A program made the translations under genes and the position numbers. From positions 3,202,217 to 3,266,216 of the forward strand of contig OX639992.1 of NCBI GenBank assembly GCA_951828515.1: a stretch of DNA of 64,000 nucleotides. The letters run 5' to 3'. Below the pieces are notes generated by a model. That model was not told the origin of the DNA and made no database searches. It was given only the letters and a program-made list of their open reading frames with translations. Origin of the DNA: an uncultured Poribacteria bacterium. Its GTDB lineage: Bacteria > Poribacteria > WGA-4E > WGA-3G. Below, in pieces: positions 38,097 through 47,583 of this stretch; the stretch's first letter is position 1, and every line of letters begins with the position of its first letter.

Positions 38097-38258
38097 ATGT
38101 ATTATTTAGATGCAAAGCGACTCGCCGATCAAGAGAGACAGCGTGCCGAAAAAGCGGAACAGCGTGCCGAAAAAGAGAGACAACGTGCCGATCAAGAGAA
38201 ACAGCGCGCCGAAAAAGCGGAGCGACTTTTGGAAGAGATGAAAAAAAACGGGTCTTAA
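38097..38258 (+). CDS. 53-residue coiled-coil peptide, probable C-terminal remnant of a Uma2-type protein
   Basis: The frame reads MYYLDAKRLADQERQRAEKA and continues with heptad-like QRAEKE and QRADQE repeats to LLEEMKKNGS. This charged repeat tail is the usual C-terminus of Uma2/DUF820 PDDEXK proteins in Poribacteria and Cyanobacteria, but the nuclease domain is absent. GGAG stands 7 bp before the ATG, so it may still be translated. Confidence 0.5.
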   Translation: MYYLDAKRLADQERQRAEKAEQRAEKERQRADQEKQRAEKAERLLEEMKKNGS

Positions 38259-38405
38259 CCAAACGCGTCGTGCTGTGGCAGGTCTTAGTAATTTTTCCAT
38301 AATCCCTACATCTTAGGCTCGTTATCAGTGGAAAACTCTGCCTCTTAGATAATCCGTCACATTTTCGTCCGTGTAGTGTGTTCTCTTGCCGATAGCTAAA
38401 AACCC

Positions 38406-39584
38406 TCATTCTCTTTGCAACGTTTCTGGGACCAACCACAGGAAAATGCTCACCGCGAGATAACCGATGCCTCCCAACGCAAAACCGGAGTAACCCAACC
38501 CAAATAGATCGGCAAGATTGCCGACAATAACCGGTCCCGCCGAACCGCCGAAATCTCCCGTGAGTCGCCACAAACCTAAGAACTCGCCAGTCCCTTCGCG
38601 AGGTGCCAAGTCTGCGCCGAGTGTCATCATCGTCCCCGAAGCGATGCCATTACCCATACGCATGAAGGCTGCGGCAAGCAGCAACCACGTAAATGTTCCT
38701 GTAAACGGCATCAACACCATCCCCGTGGCAAAAATGAAAACCCCCGGCACCGTCGCATATCTCCGACCGAACCGATCCATCATGTGACCAGCAATTGGAA
38801 ACATTGACATATCTACCGCTGAGGAGATCATGACGACCGAGCGAACCTGTTGCGTCGTTAACCCAACCACCTCATCCGCATAGAGCGGAATAATGATATT
38901 GCACCCGCGGCGCAACGTCTGGACGCACACCTGTCCTACGCCTGCAGTGGCGAGGAGTCGCGCATGCTGGCGCGAGATCTCAAGAAGATGTTTTAGGTAA
39001 GGGGGCTTCTTACCTGCTACCTCAGTTGTGGCGCGTCCCGTCTTGGGAATGAAAAAGAAACAGAGGAGCAGGTTCAGCGTCACAATGCCGGCATAGATGA
39101 AGAAGGGAAAACGGAGATTCATCCCAAGAAAGATAGAACAGAACTGCCCCACGAAGGTGCCCATTCGGTTCACACCACCAAACAGTGCGATCGCTCTCCC
39201 GCGATTTGCTATCGGAATTACATCCGTCATGTAAGCATGCCGGGCGAGCATCCATAGTGCGTGTCCAATGCCTCCGAGAAGTTGCGCACCGATGAGTTGA
39301 AAGAAATTCTCCGCTGTTCCCATACCCAGCGTTGACATACCTATCGTGACCAAACCGAGCAACATCGATGGTTTACGACCGAGTCGTTCCACTAAAATAC
39401 CAGCAGGGATATTTCCAAGCACACCAACAGCAAGGACAACCGTCGTCAACGTATAGGATAACTCAAACGATTTAACATAAATCGAAAGCGTTGGTGAGAC
39501 GATGCCTCCTCCAGTCGCCAACAGAAATGCTGGGATATAAATGGGAAGGATTAGTGAGACTCGACTAAATTTGCGGTCGTTCAA
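38406..39584 (-). CDS. Major facilitator superfamily transporter
   Basis: 392 residues with about 12 hydrophobic helices and the MFS motif VERLGRKPSMLLG between helices 2 and 3. A second copy, MDRFGRRYATVPG, lies in the second half. It is an inner-membrane secondary transporter, best matching drug or sugar efflux types, with unknown cargo. The start is a TTG at 39584; no ATG is available. It may follow the macrodomain and DUF58 genes in one transcript (103 bp gap). Confidence 0.88.
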   Translation of the reverse strand: MNDRKFSRVSLILPIYIPAFLLATGGGIVSPTLSIYVKSFELSYTLTTVVLAVGVLGNIPAGILVERLGRKPSMLLGLVTIGMSTLGMGTAENFFQLIGAQLLGGIGHALWMLARHAYMTDVIPIANRGRAIALFGGVNRMGTFVGQFCSIFLGMNLRFPFFIYAGIVTLNLLLCFFFIPKTGRATTEVAGKKPPYLKHLLEISRQHARLLATAGVGQVCVQTLRRGCNIIIPLYADEVVGLTTQQVRSVVMISSAVDMSMFPIAGHMMDRFGRRYATVPGVFIFATGMVLMPFTGTFTWLLLAAAFMRMGNGIASGTMMTLGADLAPREGTGEFLGLWRLTGDFGGSAGPVIVGNLADLFGLGYSGFALGGIGYLAVSIFLWLVPETLQRE

Positions 39585-39687
39585 TTTGAATAACTTTCAG
39601 CAGCGGATTTCTAAAGATGCAGACATTTCAGGGACCAGTGGGTATTCCCACATTTCACTGGTGGAATTTCTAACCCCACCCATAGCC

Positions 39688-40239
39688 CTATTCGGAAAAA
39701 AGGACGTGTAGTGCGTCCGCATAGCATGTATACGTCGCCTCATCAAATAGAACAAACTGGATGGATGCTGGCGCGGTGTTGCTCTGCTCCACAAAACTTT
39801 GCACAGCGGTCAACGCAACGCGTGCGGCTTTCTCTGTAGGATAGCCAAAGATACCGGTACTAATAGAAGGAAAAGCGATGCTCTGAACGCCATTTTCTAC
39901 AGCAAGTTGGAGGCTCTCCTGATAACAACTCGCAAGCAGTTCAGGTTCACCCGAATTGCCACCCTCCCAAACGGGTCCCACGGTGTGAATCACGTATTTT
40001 GCGTGAAGATCGCCTCCCGTCGTAATAACCGCTTTGCCAGTAGGACAGCCACCTTCACGGGCGCGAATCTCCGCACACGCTTGCTCAATCGCATCACCCC
40101 CAGCGCGCCGTATTGCACCGTCCACACCGCCACCACCGACAAGTGCACTGTTCGCAGCGTTCACGATAGCATCAACCTGCGCTTTGGTTATATCACCTTG
40201 GATGAGTTCCAATTCGGTTTGTGCGATCTGTGTTTCCAT
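39688..40239 (-). CDS. Macrodomain protein (O-acetyl-ADP-ribose deacetylase type)
   Basis: 183 residues. [21 protein letters not shown], then [16 protein letters not shown] and the later [10 protein letters not shown] bind ADP-ribose in MacroD/YmdB-like enzymes. It removes acetyl or ADP-ribosyl groups in the cytoplasm. AAGGAGG precedes the ATG, 19 bp after the DUF58 stop. A deleted paralogue is at 32784-33044. Confidence 0.93.
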   Translation of the reverse strand: METQIAQTELELIQGDITKAQVDAIVNAANSALVGGGGVDGAIRRAGGDAIEQACAEIRAREGGCPTGKAVITTGGDLHAKYVIHTVGPVWEGGNSGEPELLASCYQESLQLAVENGVQSIAFPSISTGIFGYPTEKAARVALTAVQSFVEQSNTAPASIQFVLFDEATYTCYADALHVLFSE

Positions 40240-40258
40240 TCGATTGCCTCCTTATCCT

Positions 40259-41158
40259 TTAGCGATTGCGCTGAATCAAGCCGGTTCTGTGCAGCTCGTG
40301 TAAAATAAAAGGTTCTATTGATGTATCGCTTTTAAGTTGGGCGTAGCCAATTCCTTGGTCGGTACAGAAGCGTTGCAAGGTGTCGCAAAATGTCTGTTGC
40401 TGGTTCTGGTATTGCGAGAGCGTTTCGGGGTTAATTGTAACGGCTCTCGTTTCACCCGTTTCAGCATCTGCTACCAACCAGTCCCCTCCAGTAAGTGTGT
40501 TTTCCAAGTATGCCTGTGGGTTCACCTCTTCTGGACTTGTCAGGTGGATGGCTGTGAGTGAGAAACCGCGTCCTGCGAGCAATTTGAAGCCCTGTTCGTA
40601 ACCATTCGGATCCAAAAAATCGGAAAGGATGACAACCGCGCACGGGTGTCGTTGATACATCGGAAGCTGCCTGAGACATTCCGTCAGCCGCGTCTGCCCA
40701 TCTGCAACAATTGTGGTCAAAACCTTTGTGAGACGTGAAAATTGTGATGTACTCGATGCGGGTGGTAGTGCCGCGGAGAGCCGTTCGGCACAGGTATAGA
40801 CGGCAACACTATCGGCGTGTCCCAAAGCGATATAGCCTAACGCCGCAGCGATCTGTTTGGCGCACGTTAACTTGGTGGGTGAACCAAATGCCATGGAACG
40901 ACTGTTATCAATCAGGAGTGCAAGCGGTAATCCCTCGTCAGCGTGGAAGAGTTTGATAAAGAGTTTCCCCAAACGGGCGTAGATGTTCCAATCGACGTGC
41001 CGTAGGTCGTCGCCGGGTTCATAGACACGATAATCGGCAAATTCCATACCTACACCCCTGTTCAGACTCCGGCGTTCACCTCTGAATTTACCTCGAAATG
41101 AACGGTTTGATCGGATATGGAAGGGTTCAAGTTGCTTCAGGAATTGCGGTGTCAGCAT
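40259..41158 (-). CDS. DUF58 domain protein
   Basis: 299 residues. RGVGMEFADYRVYEPGDDLR, then VDWNIYARLGKLFIK is the DUF58 signature, followed by a VWA-like LALLIDNSRSM with a partial MIDAS motif (DxSxS). DUF58 proteins work with MoxR ATPases in envelope-related assembly. The only MoxR gene here is 16 kb away. It probably forms an operon with the macrodomain gene. Confidence 0.9.
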   Translation of the reverse strand: MLTPQFLKQLEPFHIRSNRSFRGKFRGERRSLNRGVGMEFADYRVYEPGDDLRHVDWNIYARLGKLFIKLFHADEGLPLALLIDNSRSMAFGSPTKLTCAKQIAAALGYIALGHADSVAVYTCAERLSAALPPASSTSQFSRLTKVLTTIVADGQTRLTECLRQLPMYQRHPCAVVILSDFLDPNGYEQGFKLLAGRGFSLTAIHLTSPEEVNPQAYLENTLTGGDWLVADAETGETRAVTINPETLSQYQNQQQTFCDTLQRFCTDQGIGYAQLKSDTSIEPFILHELHRTGLIQRNR

Positions 41159-41160
41159 TC

Positions 41161-41250
41161 TTTTGATTATACCTTGCGGGGGAACAGCAGGATTCGGAAG
41201 TTGACGATTTTTTGATTAGTATCCGCCTGTGCCGGTGTTGCGGGCTTGCG
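41161..41250. repeat. Leader-type repeat L, copy 1
   Basis: About 85 bp upstream of the DUF58 gene resembles 42429-42515 upstream of the nitrilase gene (shared words: ATTATACCTTGCGGG, TTGACG, ATCCGCCTG and CCGTTGTTGC-like). A third, partial copy is at 42546-42597. On the minus strand it ends CGCAAGGTATAATCAAAAGA immediately before the ATG. Confidence 0.6.
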
Positions 41251-41326
41251 TCATTAGTTATTCGTGATACTGGTATGACTCTTTTCCTGTAGGAACGAGT
41301 TGTGCTCGCGCTCTTCACTGGATCTT

Positions 41327-41462
41327 TATAGTAAAGCCCGAAAATACTTGCACGCTCTTGAAAACACAAAACCCACATTGCTGGCGAGGTGTTTTTGATA
41401 GGGCGTTTCCCCCTAACCTCGCCGCATTACAGAGTGTAAACTTAATTATGGGTTTTACTATA
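41327..41462. repeat. MITE-like element A, copy 2 (136 bp)
   Basis: The same ends as at 26848 (TATAGTAAAGCCC and GGGTTTTACTATA). The central hairpin loop is longer: GGCGAGGTG then TTTTTGATAGGGCGTTTCCC before CTAACCTCGCC. It is identical or nearly so to the copy at 61475-61610. No gene lies in 41159-41600. Confidence 0.8.
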
Positions 41463-41600
41463 AATCCCTATAGACTCCATAAAGTATTGGACACAATTAT
41501 CAGAAATAGGTTTATGCAAGTTGGATTTATTCTAAAGATGATTTGACTATTAGTGGGAAGTCGCGACCGGGAGGTCGCTCCTACGGGGAATGCTACCGTG

Positions 41601-42428
41601 TTAGCGTAATCGGTCAATCGTCTTCCGATAGCGGGTTTCCATCTCAGGTCCTTGGGACTGCAAGTACGCCTGTTCCGAATGACGCGCTGCCTCGGTCGAA
41701 GGGAGAGTTGGGATGTCAATGTCTGCCGTACTGATCTGGTCATTGCCCCATTTATATGCGACAATTTCACCTTTGCTGATGATGAGGTTCATGCCGACAT
41801 TCGCTTCCACAATCGGCACGCCATTTTCACGCGCTCTGGCGAGTACGTTCCGATTCTGTGCCTTACCTTTCGAGCCATAGGAGGGAATTAGGAGAAACTG
41901 TGCACCGTCTAAAACCAATGTGCGCGCTATCAGCGGATTCCACCTATCGTTGCAGATTAAAATGCCGGCACGCCCAAAGGGGGTATCAAACGCACGAATC
42001 GTTTCGCCGATGCAATTGAAGTTCCACGACGGATGTGTTCCTTCGGCGAATTGCGTTTTGTGATAGGTGCCGCAAATATCTCCATTGGCATCAATAAACA
42101 CAGCGGAATTATAGACAGAAGCAGTCCCGCACTGTTCAGCGAACCCGAAACAGAGACAGGTTTTGAGCTGGCGTGCCAACCGACGGAAGCGGCGGATATA
42201 CACACCATCAAGTGGCTCCGCGATCTCAAGCATCGCTTCTGGTGTGGCTTTGCCTTCGATGACATCCATCACGACATAACCCTCAAGGACCCCCTCTGTC
42301 GCCAAAATCAGTTGTGGGGTATCCTTGGCAGCCTCAACGAAGAAAGCCTCCAGCTTCTCAGCATTGGAGGCTTTATCCCATTTGGTAGGTTTCAACGAAA
42401 TTGCGGAGACCTTGATTGACGCATACAT
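41601..42428 (-). CDS. Carbon-nitrogen hydrolase (nitrilase superfamily)
   Basis: 275 residues. The triad is seen as E in LATEGVLEG, K in TYHKTQF and C in ILICNDRWNP. It is only distantly similar to the nitrilase-type protein at 13046-13888 and lacks its partner amidohydrolase. Substrate unknown; cytoplasmic. The upstream repeat L supplies either a distant AAGG ribosome site or a TATAAT six bases before the ATG. Confidence 0.88.
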   Translation of the reverse strand: MYASIKVSAISLKPTKWDKASNAEKLEAFFVEAAKDTPQLILATEGVLEGYVVMDVIEGKATPEAMLEIAEPLDGVYIRRFRRLARQLKTCLCFGFAEQCGTASVYNSAVFIDANGDICGTYHKTQFAEGTHPSWNFNCIGETIRAFDTPFGRAGILICNDRWNPLIARTLVLDGAQFLLIPSYGSKGKAQNRNVLARARENGVPIVEANVGMNLIISKGEIVAYKWGNDQISTADIDIPTLPSTEAARHSEQAYLQSQGPEMETRYRKTIDRLR

Positions 42429-42597
42429 TTTTTAATTATACCTTGCGGGAGAACGACGGCGTTAGAAATTTGACGGTTTTCGATCAGCATCCGCCTGCGC
42501 CGTTGTTGCAGGCTCCGTTTTTGGTATCCCTAAGAATACAATCCTGTTATAATTATACCTTGCGGGAGAACAAGGGAATTAGGAATTTGACGGCTTA
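42429..42597. repeat. Leader-type repeat L, copies 2 and 3
   Basis: Copy 2 (42429-42515) is directly upstream of the nitrilase ATG. A shorter copy (42546-42597) begins ATTATACCTTGCGGGAGAAC with no gene start attached. Confidence 0.6.
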
Positions 42598-42602
42598 GCA
42601 AC

Positions 42603-43715
42603 CTATTTCGGGTAAGCAGTATCCAGAGAGAGAACCGCATAACTGGTTGCCAACACAGGAAGTGCCTCCATCCAACGACTCTCCTCATTCGCCCAAGACC
42701 CATCGGGTTTCTGGACCCCAATCAGTTTTTCTGCGAGTTCCTGGTACCAATCGTGTGAGATACCTTTCGCGTCCGTAAGGATGGGTTGACCGTAAAGTCG
42801 TAACGCCTTCGCCATCGTATGATAGTTGTAGTATAGACCCTGTGCGCCCATGCCGTAGTTTTCCTCCGTTGTGAAGTGTTCTTGAACCCACTTGACCGCG
42901 GCTTGTACACGTTCATCGTCTTTAGCGACATTGGCGTAGATGAAACTCAATAACCCGGCATACGTCATGCTCGCGTATGAGCGCGGGCTTCCCGCGGTAT
43001 CTGTGCCGGCTTTGCTTTCACCGTCAGGCGAATAGATAAACCCGCCATCGTTGCCTGCCCACGACTGGTCGTTGCTCTCACTCCGATTCTGTGTGCGTTC
43101 CAGAAACTTAATCGCCTTGTTCCAGACCTCTTGGTCGTCCGAACCGCTCTCTTTTAACGCTTGGATGGCGAGGTTCAGATTGGACAGGTCATGCACAGTC
43201 TCACGACTTCCATAACCGATCCCACCGTGATAGACGCTCTCTTCATCTGTGACCTGTAGACTTTTCAGGAAGCCTTGCGCCTTTTCAATGATAGACGCGT
43301 ATTCTGGGTTACCAGTTGAGGAAAGTGCCATTACTGAGATAGCGGTATTGTAATTAGGAAGTGCAGGCTGCATCTCGATATCATAGATCGCACCATTTGG
43401 CTGTTGCATCGCAACCAACCGCAGGAGCCCCTTTTGGATAAACGGATGTTCTGTCTCCGAGTATTTCTTCTGAGGGTGCCGCAAAAAAGCGGTGAGTGCC
43501 AGAGCTGTTATGCCCGGATGATTGGCAAATAGTCCGTCTTCGGCTTGCTGTCCCTTCAGCCACTCCAACCCGCGGTCAATACTCGCAACGACCTGCTCGT
43601 TTAATTCGTGATAGGCTGATGCGTCCGTCGCGTGCTCCGCCGTTATACCACTCTGGACAACGGTAAGTATGAGGAGCAACGCCAATATGAATCCACACTG
43701 TATTTTCATTTTCAT
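42603..43715 (-). CDS. Secreted prenyltransferase/squalene-oxidase-fold protein
   Basis: 370 residues from the ATG at 43715 (AAGGGAG upstream). The signal peptide MKMKIQCGFILALLLILTVV is followed by alpha/alpha-barrel repeats: GLEWLKGQQAEDGLFANHPG, GFLKSLQ, WVQEHFTTEENYGMG and LIGVQKPDGSWANE, with QW-like motifs. These match the prenyltrans repeat and complement-like toroid folds. Export argues against terpene cyclisation; a binding or surface role is more likely. Poribacteria carry several such genes. Confidence 0.82.
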   Translation of the reverse strand: MKMKIQCGFILALLLILTVVQSGITAEHATDASAYHELNEQVVASIDRGLEWLKGQQAEDGLFANHPGITALALTAFLRHPQKKYSETEHPFIQKGLLRLVAMQQPNGAIYDIEMQPALPNYNTAISVMALSSTGNPEYASIIEKAQGFLKSLQVTDEESVYHGGIGYGSRETVHDLSNLNLAIQALKESGSDDQEVWNKAIKFLERTQNRSESNDQSWAGNDGGFIYSPDGESKAGTDTAGSPRSYASMTYAGLLSFIYANVAKDDERVQAAVKWVQEHFTTEENYGMGAQGLYYNYHTMAKALRLYGQPILTDAKGISHDWYQELAEKLIGVQKPDGSWANEESRWMEALPVLATSYAVLSLDTAYPK

Positions 43716-44030
43716 GCTGTTTCTCCCTTTCGACAAGTTATTTGTTAGTATGATATTAGCAAATACAATGCCAACTCTAAAAGCCTGTTTCGGCGTGAAT
43801 TCTTGGAATTCAACGGGTAATTGCGTCAAAAACTGAACGCTATTGTCCATAATCTGAACATTTTAATTTACCTTGCGGTTAAAAACCGTAGGTCAGCGAT
43901 TCGACGTGCCTTCCTCAAGAGTTGAAGAAATTGGGGAAATACCCTATCAAAAACCCCCAGCAAAAACCCTGCGCCTGCTTCGCAGTGAGAATGCAGGCTT
44001 ACGGTTTTGAAACTAACGAAGAAATCGCGC
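43716..44030. other. Intergenic, repeat fragments only
   Basis: I see no supported gene. Around 43860 there is a partial CCTTGCGGTTAAAAACCG hairpin related to repeat L, and around 43980 a GCTTCGCAGTGAGAAT word also present near 10953. Confidence 0.5.
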
Positions 44031-45065
44031 CTATAGTCGGACGGTTTCTCCTGTTTCAGCAGACTGCATCGCCGCGTCATAGACCTGCATGAGCTTGCGA
44101 ATTTCTTCAGGTTTGACAACCAATTCCTCACCCTTGTTCAGCACATCCGCAATGTTTTGATAGTAAGATTTCCATGTCGTTTGGACACTTTCAACGACGA
44201 GTTCCCTGTTCTCGTCACCCGCCTCGGTCCAGACCTTGGCATAGTTTTCAGGATCCTGCTGCGCGGCATCGATATTGCCGGCTACCATCGGTCCCTCTTG
44301 TGGGTCTAAGCCGTATTTGATTAATCCACCCAAATCGCCGACGATATACCAGCGCGGTTTCTCTGCTTTGGAGAGGTTGCTAATCTCAATCTGATACCGT
44401 ACATCGTTTTCAAACTTAATGATGAGGTTGGCGTAGTTGCCGATATCAATGTCCCATCTCGAAGCGTAGTGAACGTCACAATACACAGATTCAACGGGTG
44501 CCGTTACGAGTTGTAGTGCCTGATCCACGAAGTGTGCGGGCCAATCGTAAAGGATGCCGCCGCTCTGGCTTTTGACACCGCGCCAACCGCGAGGCGGACC
44601 GTATCGCATAATCGCGACCTGAAAGAGGTAAGGCGTTCCGAGCAATCCGTCGTCAATAATCTTTCTAACGGTATTGTAATCCCAATCCCATCGGCGATTA
44701 TGAAAAACGCTAAGCAGAACGTTGTTCCGCTCACTCGCCGCAATCATCGCGTCGGCTTCGGCGGTGTTCATCGCCATGATTTTGTCTGTGACGACGTGCT
44801 TACCGGCGTCCATCGCCTTGATGGAAAGTTCAGCGTGTGTGTCGTGCGGTGTCGCTAATACAACGAGGTCCACAGCGTCATCTGCAATGACTTCGTCAAT
44901 CGTTTGATACATCTGTGTGTTTGGGTATGCCTCGCGTGCCGCTTCACGACGTTCGGCATCCCGTGTCGCAACCGCATAAAGATTAAGCCCATCTGCCAGA
45001 CCGACGAGATAGGTATGAAATGCCCGTCCGGCATATCCGTAGCCAATAACGGCTGTATTTACCAT
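44031..45065 (-). CDS. Gfo/Idh/MocA-family oxidoreductase
   Basis: 344 residues. NTAVIGYGYAGRAFHTYLVG is the Rossmann nucleotide loop, AGKHVVTDKIMAMN corresponds to the EKP region (here TDK, so the usual glutamate is replaced), and the C-terminal domain has GGILYDWPAHFVDQAL. Such enzymes oxidise or reduce sugars and inositols with NAD(P). AAGGAGG lies 14 bp before the ATG. Stand-alone gene. Confidence 0.9.
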   Translation of the reverse strand: MVNTAVIGYGYAGRAFHTYLVGLADGLNLYAVATRDAERREAAREAYPNTQMYQTIDEVIADDAVDLVVLATPHDTHAELSIKAMDAGKHVVTDKIMAMNTAEADAMIAASERNNVLLSVFHNRRWDWDYNTVRKIIDDGLLGTPYLFQVAIMRYGPPRGWRGVKSQSGGILYDWPAHFVDQALQLVTAPVESVYCDVHYASRWDIDIGNYANLIIKFENDVRYQIEISNLSKAEKPRWYIVGDLGGLIKYGLDPQEGPMVAGNIDAAQQDPENYAKVWTEAGDENRELVVESVQTTWKSYYQNIADVLNKGEELVVKPEEIRKLMQVYDAAMQSAETGETVRL

Positions 45066-45270
45066 TTTTTAAACGATTAGCCTCCTTGTTTTTTAAACTA
45101 TCAAATCTGGTTACAGTCGTTCCAGATTTTGGTGCTTTTTTTCTTGATAGTGAATGATGGTAGCCTGCAACAACCGAACCCGATACTCGTGCTTTTAAGT
45201 ATTGTATCGGAGACGAGTTTCGGATTCGGCAGGCGGTCGGTGCCCAAAAACCGTTGTTGAACCAAACCCT

Positions 45271-46089
45271 TCATTTTACGCCTTGCGAATTATTAGAAAA
45301 ATCGTTCAGGGTCCAGTCGTAGTCCAAGTAGCGAACCTTAATATCTGTCGATTCCAAAAAATCTGCGTCTTCAGGCGGTAGGTAGTCGGCGAGGAAATCC
45401 GCTGTACCGTCGTACCCCTCCTTGAAATCATCGTCATACCATTTGAAGATTTTCGAGACGTAGACGTGGCGTTTCGCGCGGTCAATCCTAACCTGCTTAG
45501 GATTCCGAAGAAAGTTGAGCGTTGCAGTCTCAAGACGCTCCTCAATCGTCTCGGCAGAATACGCACGAGTCCACAAAGGCGGGCAACTCTTTGAAGCGCA
45601 TACGAGGACGAAGTGAACACGCGGATCCACAAACTCTGTCCGGATAATGCCGTGTTCAATCTGATCGAGTGTATACATTTTCCCCGCAGCTTGGAACTTC
45701 AGCCGAGAGAAGAAACCGTTGAAGAGTTTAACCTTTCGGACGCTCGTTATCGGGTAGTGGTTGACGACGCCTTTAATGACGAGTGCATTGTAGGCGTTAA
45801 TCCAAAACACCAGTCGTTCATTATAGGACAACTCCTCTGGATCGGCAAAAGCCAATAGATCCAGATACGCTTCCAGTTTTTTAGGGTTCGCCTTCAATTT
45901 TGTATAATTGACCCGTCCCTTTTCATCGACATGTTCTTGCAAAACTTGATCAAACAGTTCATGCGAAAACGAGGTATCATCCATTGATTGTTGGGTGCTC
46001 GAATCCGCCTCAACGCGGAAATGGTAGAGGAAGAGCACGCTACATATAGATAAAAGTAAGAGGCATAGAATTAAGATATGTTTTTTCAT
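45271..46089 (-). CDS. Secreted DUF547 protein
   Basis: 272 residues: an N-terminal signal or anchor (MKKHILILCLLLLSICSVLF), then the DUF547 core RLVFWINAYNALVIKGVVNH, GIIRTEFVDPRVHFVLVCAS and SCPPLW. The pattern (N, H and C near the pocket) suggests a papain-like fold described for this domain, but activity is unproven. Confidence 0.85.
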   Translation of the reverse strand: MKKHILILCLLLLSICSVLFLYHFRVEADSSTQQSMDDTSFSHELFDQVLQEHVDEKGRVNYTKLKANPKKLEAYLDLLAFADPEELSYNERLVFWINAYNALVIKGVVNHYPITSVRKVKLFNGFFSRLKFQAAGKMYTLDQIEHGIIRTEFVDPRVHFVLVCASKSCPPLWTRAYSAETIEERLETATLNFLRNPKQVRIDRAKRHVYVSKIFKWYDDDFKEGYDGTADFLADYLPPEDADFLESTDIKVRYLDYDWTLNDFSNNSQGVK

Positions 46090-46212
46090 TTTTTTTGTGG
46101 TGGTCAGTCGTCAGTTGTCAGTTATAATAAAGCTATGGTTACCAATACATGTAAAAGGGCGAGGTTAAGAAACCTCACCAGCAAAGATGGGGTGTCCTCA
46201 CACTTGGTGTTC

Positions 46213-47292
46213 TCATGCGTACCTTTCTAATACGTCTCTGTCGATGTCAATGCCCAATCCGGGTGCCTGTGGAACGTCAACGTATCCATCAACGGCATTT
46301 ATCGGTTGCTGTGCCAACGCCGTGCGGAGACGGTTTTCGGTCATATCAAATTCCAACAACGAAGGGATCGGGTTGAGTGCTTGGGGCGCATTCGGGAGTG
46401 TGGCTTGCCAGTGCAACGTCGCAGCGAGGCGGATGCTACCACCCCACATGTGAGGCAACACCCGAACGTAGTTCGCACTCGCCATAGCGGCGATTTTTCG
46501 GCACTCCGTGAAACCGCCTGCGATGCTCAGATCGGGTTGCACAATATCCAATCCACGTTCCTGCAGTAGGTCTCGGAACGCCCAGCGTCCTTTCAGCATC
46601 TCACCACCAGCGATTCTCACCTTCAATGCGTGTCGGATCTCCCGATAACCCGTTACATCGTCACTCGTAATCGGCTCCTCATACCAGAAAAGGTCGTAGT
46701 CCAGAAGTTTCTGTCCGACATCAATTGCTGTCCCGACATCGTAGCCACAATTTGCGTCAACGGCGAAGAGCGTATCGTCCCCGATAGCGCGTCGAACCGC
46801 AGCGACGTTCTTCACATCGTAAGCCTCGCCGAAACCGATTTTCATCTTGACAGCGGGAAATCCCGCATCGACGTAGCCTTTCGCTTCGTCCATCAACGCT
46901 TGGGTTATATCGGGTTTGTCTTTCTTGAAAAGTCCGCTTGCGTAAGCCGGAATTTTCAATCGGAACGCGCCACCGAGGAGTTGATAGATTGGCATGTCCA
47001 ATGCTTTGCCCATGATGTCCCAGAGTGCAATATCTATGCCGCTCAGCGCGCCGATATCGCCACGCATCGCCTCCCAAATCCGTTCCGTTTCAAAAGGCGA
47101 CTGTCCGATCAGATGCGCTTCAACCGCAGAAGTGGACGGAGTGCTTACGCCTTCACCCCAACCGGTAATGCCGGCATCTGTGCGAATTTCGACGACGACG
47201 GCAGTTCGCGTGCTCGTCCAACCGCGTGAGTTCGCGAAGGGTTCAACGAGTGGATAGCGTAGATTGTAAGTTTTAACGTCGGTGATTTTCAT
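46213..47292 (-). CDS. Enolase-superfamily enzyme (mandelate racemase/muconate lactonising type)
   Basis: 359 residues. The catalytic KxK is in AVKMKIGFGE, metal ligands are in FAVDANCGYD, WYEEPITSDD and IAGGEMLKG, then IVQPDLSIAGGFTE and the final VLPHMWGG. It differs from the gene at 19988-21112 in having KxK, so it is closer to muconate lactonising or mandelate racemase subgroups. The substrate is not predictable. No Shine-Dalgarno is visible. Confidence 0.88.
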   Translation of the reverse strand: MKITDVKTYNLRYPLVEPFANSRGWTSTRTAVVVEIRTDAGITGWGEGVSTPSTSAVEAHLIGQSPFETERIWEAMRGDIGALSGIDIALWDIMGKALDMPIYQLLGGAFRLKIPAYASGLFKKDKPDITQALMDEAKGYVDAGFPAVKMKIGFGEAYDVKNVAAVRRAIGDDTLFAVDANCGYDVGTAIDVGQKLLDYDLFWYEEPITSDDVTGYREIRHALKVRIAGGEMLKGRWAFRDLLQERGLDIVQPDLSIAGGFTECRKIAAMASANYVRVLPHMWGGSIRLAATLHWQATLPNAPQALNPIPSLLEFDMTENRLRTALAQQPINAVDGYVDVPQAPGLGIDIDRDVLERYA

Positions 47293-47583
47293 GGTTTCAG
47301 TGTTTACGGTGTGGTTTTAGACCGTCCTTTGTGTCGTATTAGGGCTCACAATTTATCTCTATTTTATCACATCTCTACATTTTTTCCAGAAAAAACGGAA
47401 ATAGGATAGCAATCAGCGGTTAGCAGTCGGCGGTCAGCCTCAAAAAGGCGGCAGGTACATCATCCAAGTGAGCGGAATCGGGGTTGGAAACCCGTCCTGC
47501 AGCGGAGGGTTTACAATTTCGGGAGAGTCGCGAGCATGGGGAAACACCCAAGCAAAAACACTCGCTCCTACAGAAGAGGGTTA
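47293..47583. other. Intergenic with short hairpin repeats
   Basis: It holds CAGTCGGCGGTCAG-type words and the hairpins GGGGTTGGAAACCCGTCC and TCGCGAGCATGGGG...CTCGCTCCTACAG. No gene is supported. Confidence 0.5.

Noticed and set aside
46630-47229. 199-codon frame on the plus strand inside the enolase-superfamily gene
   Set aside because: The minus-strand gene has clear KxK and metal-ligand motifs; the plus frame has none.
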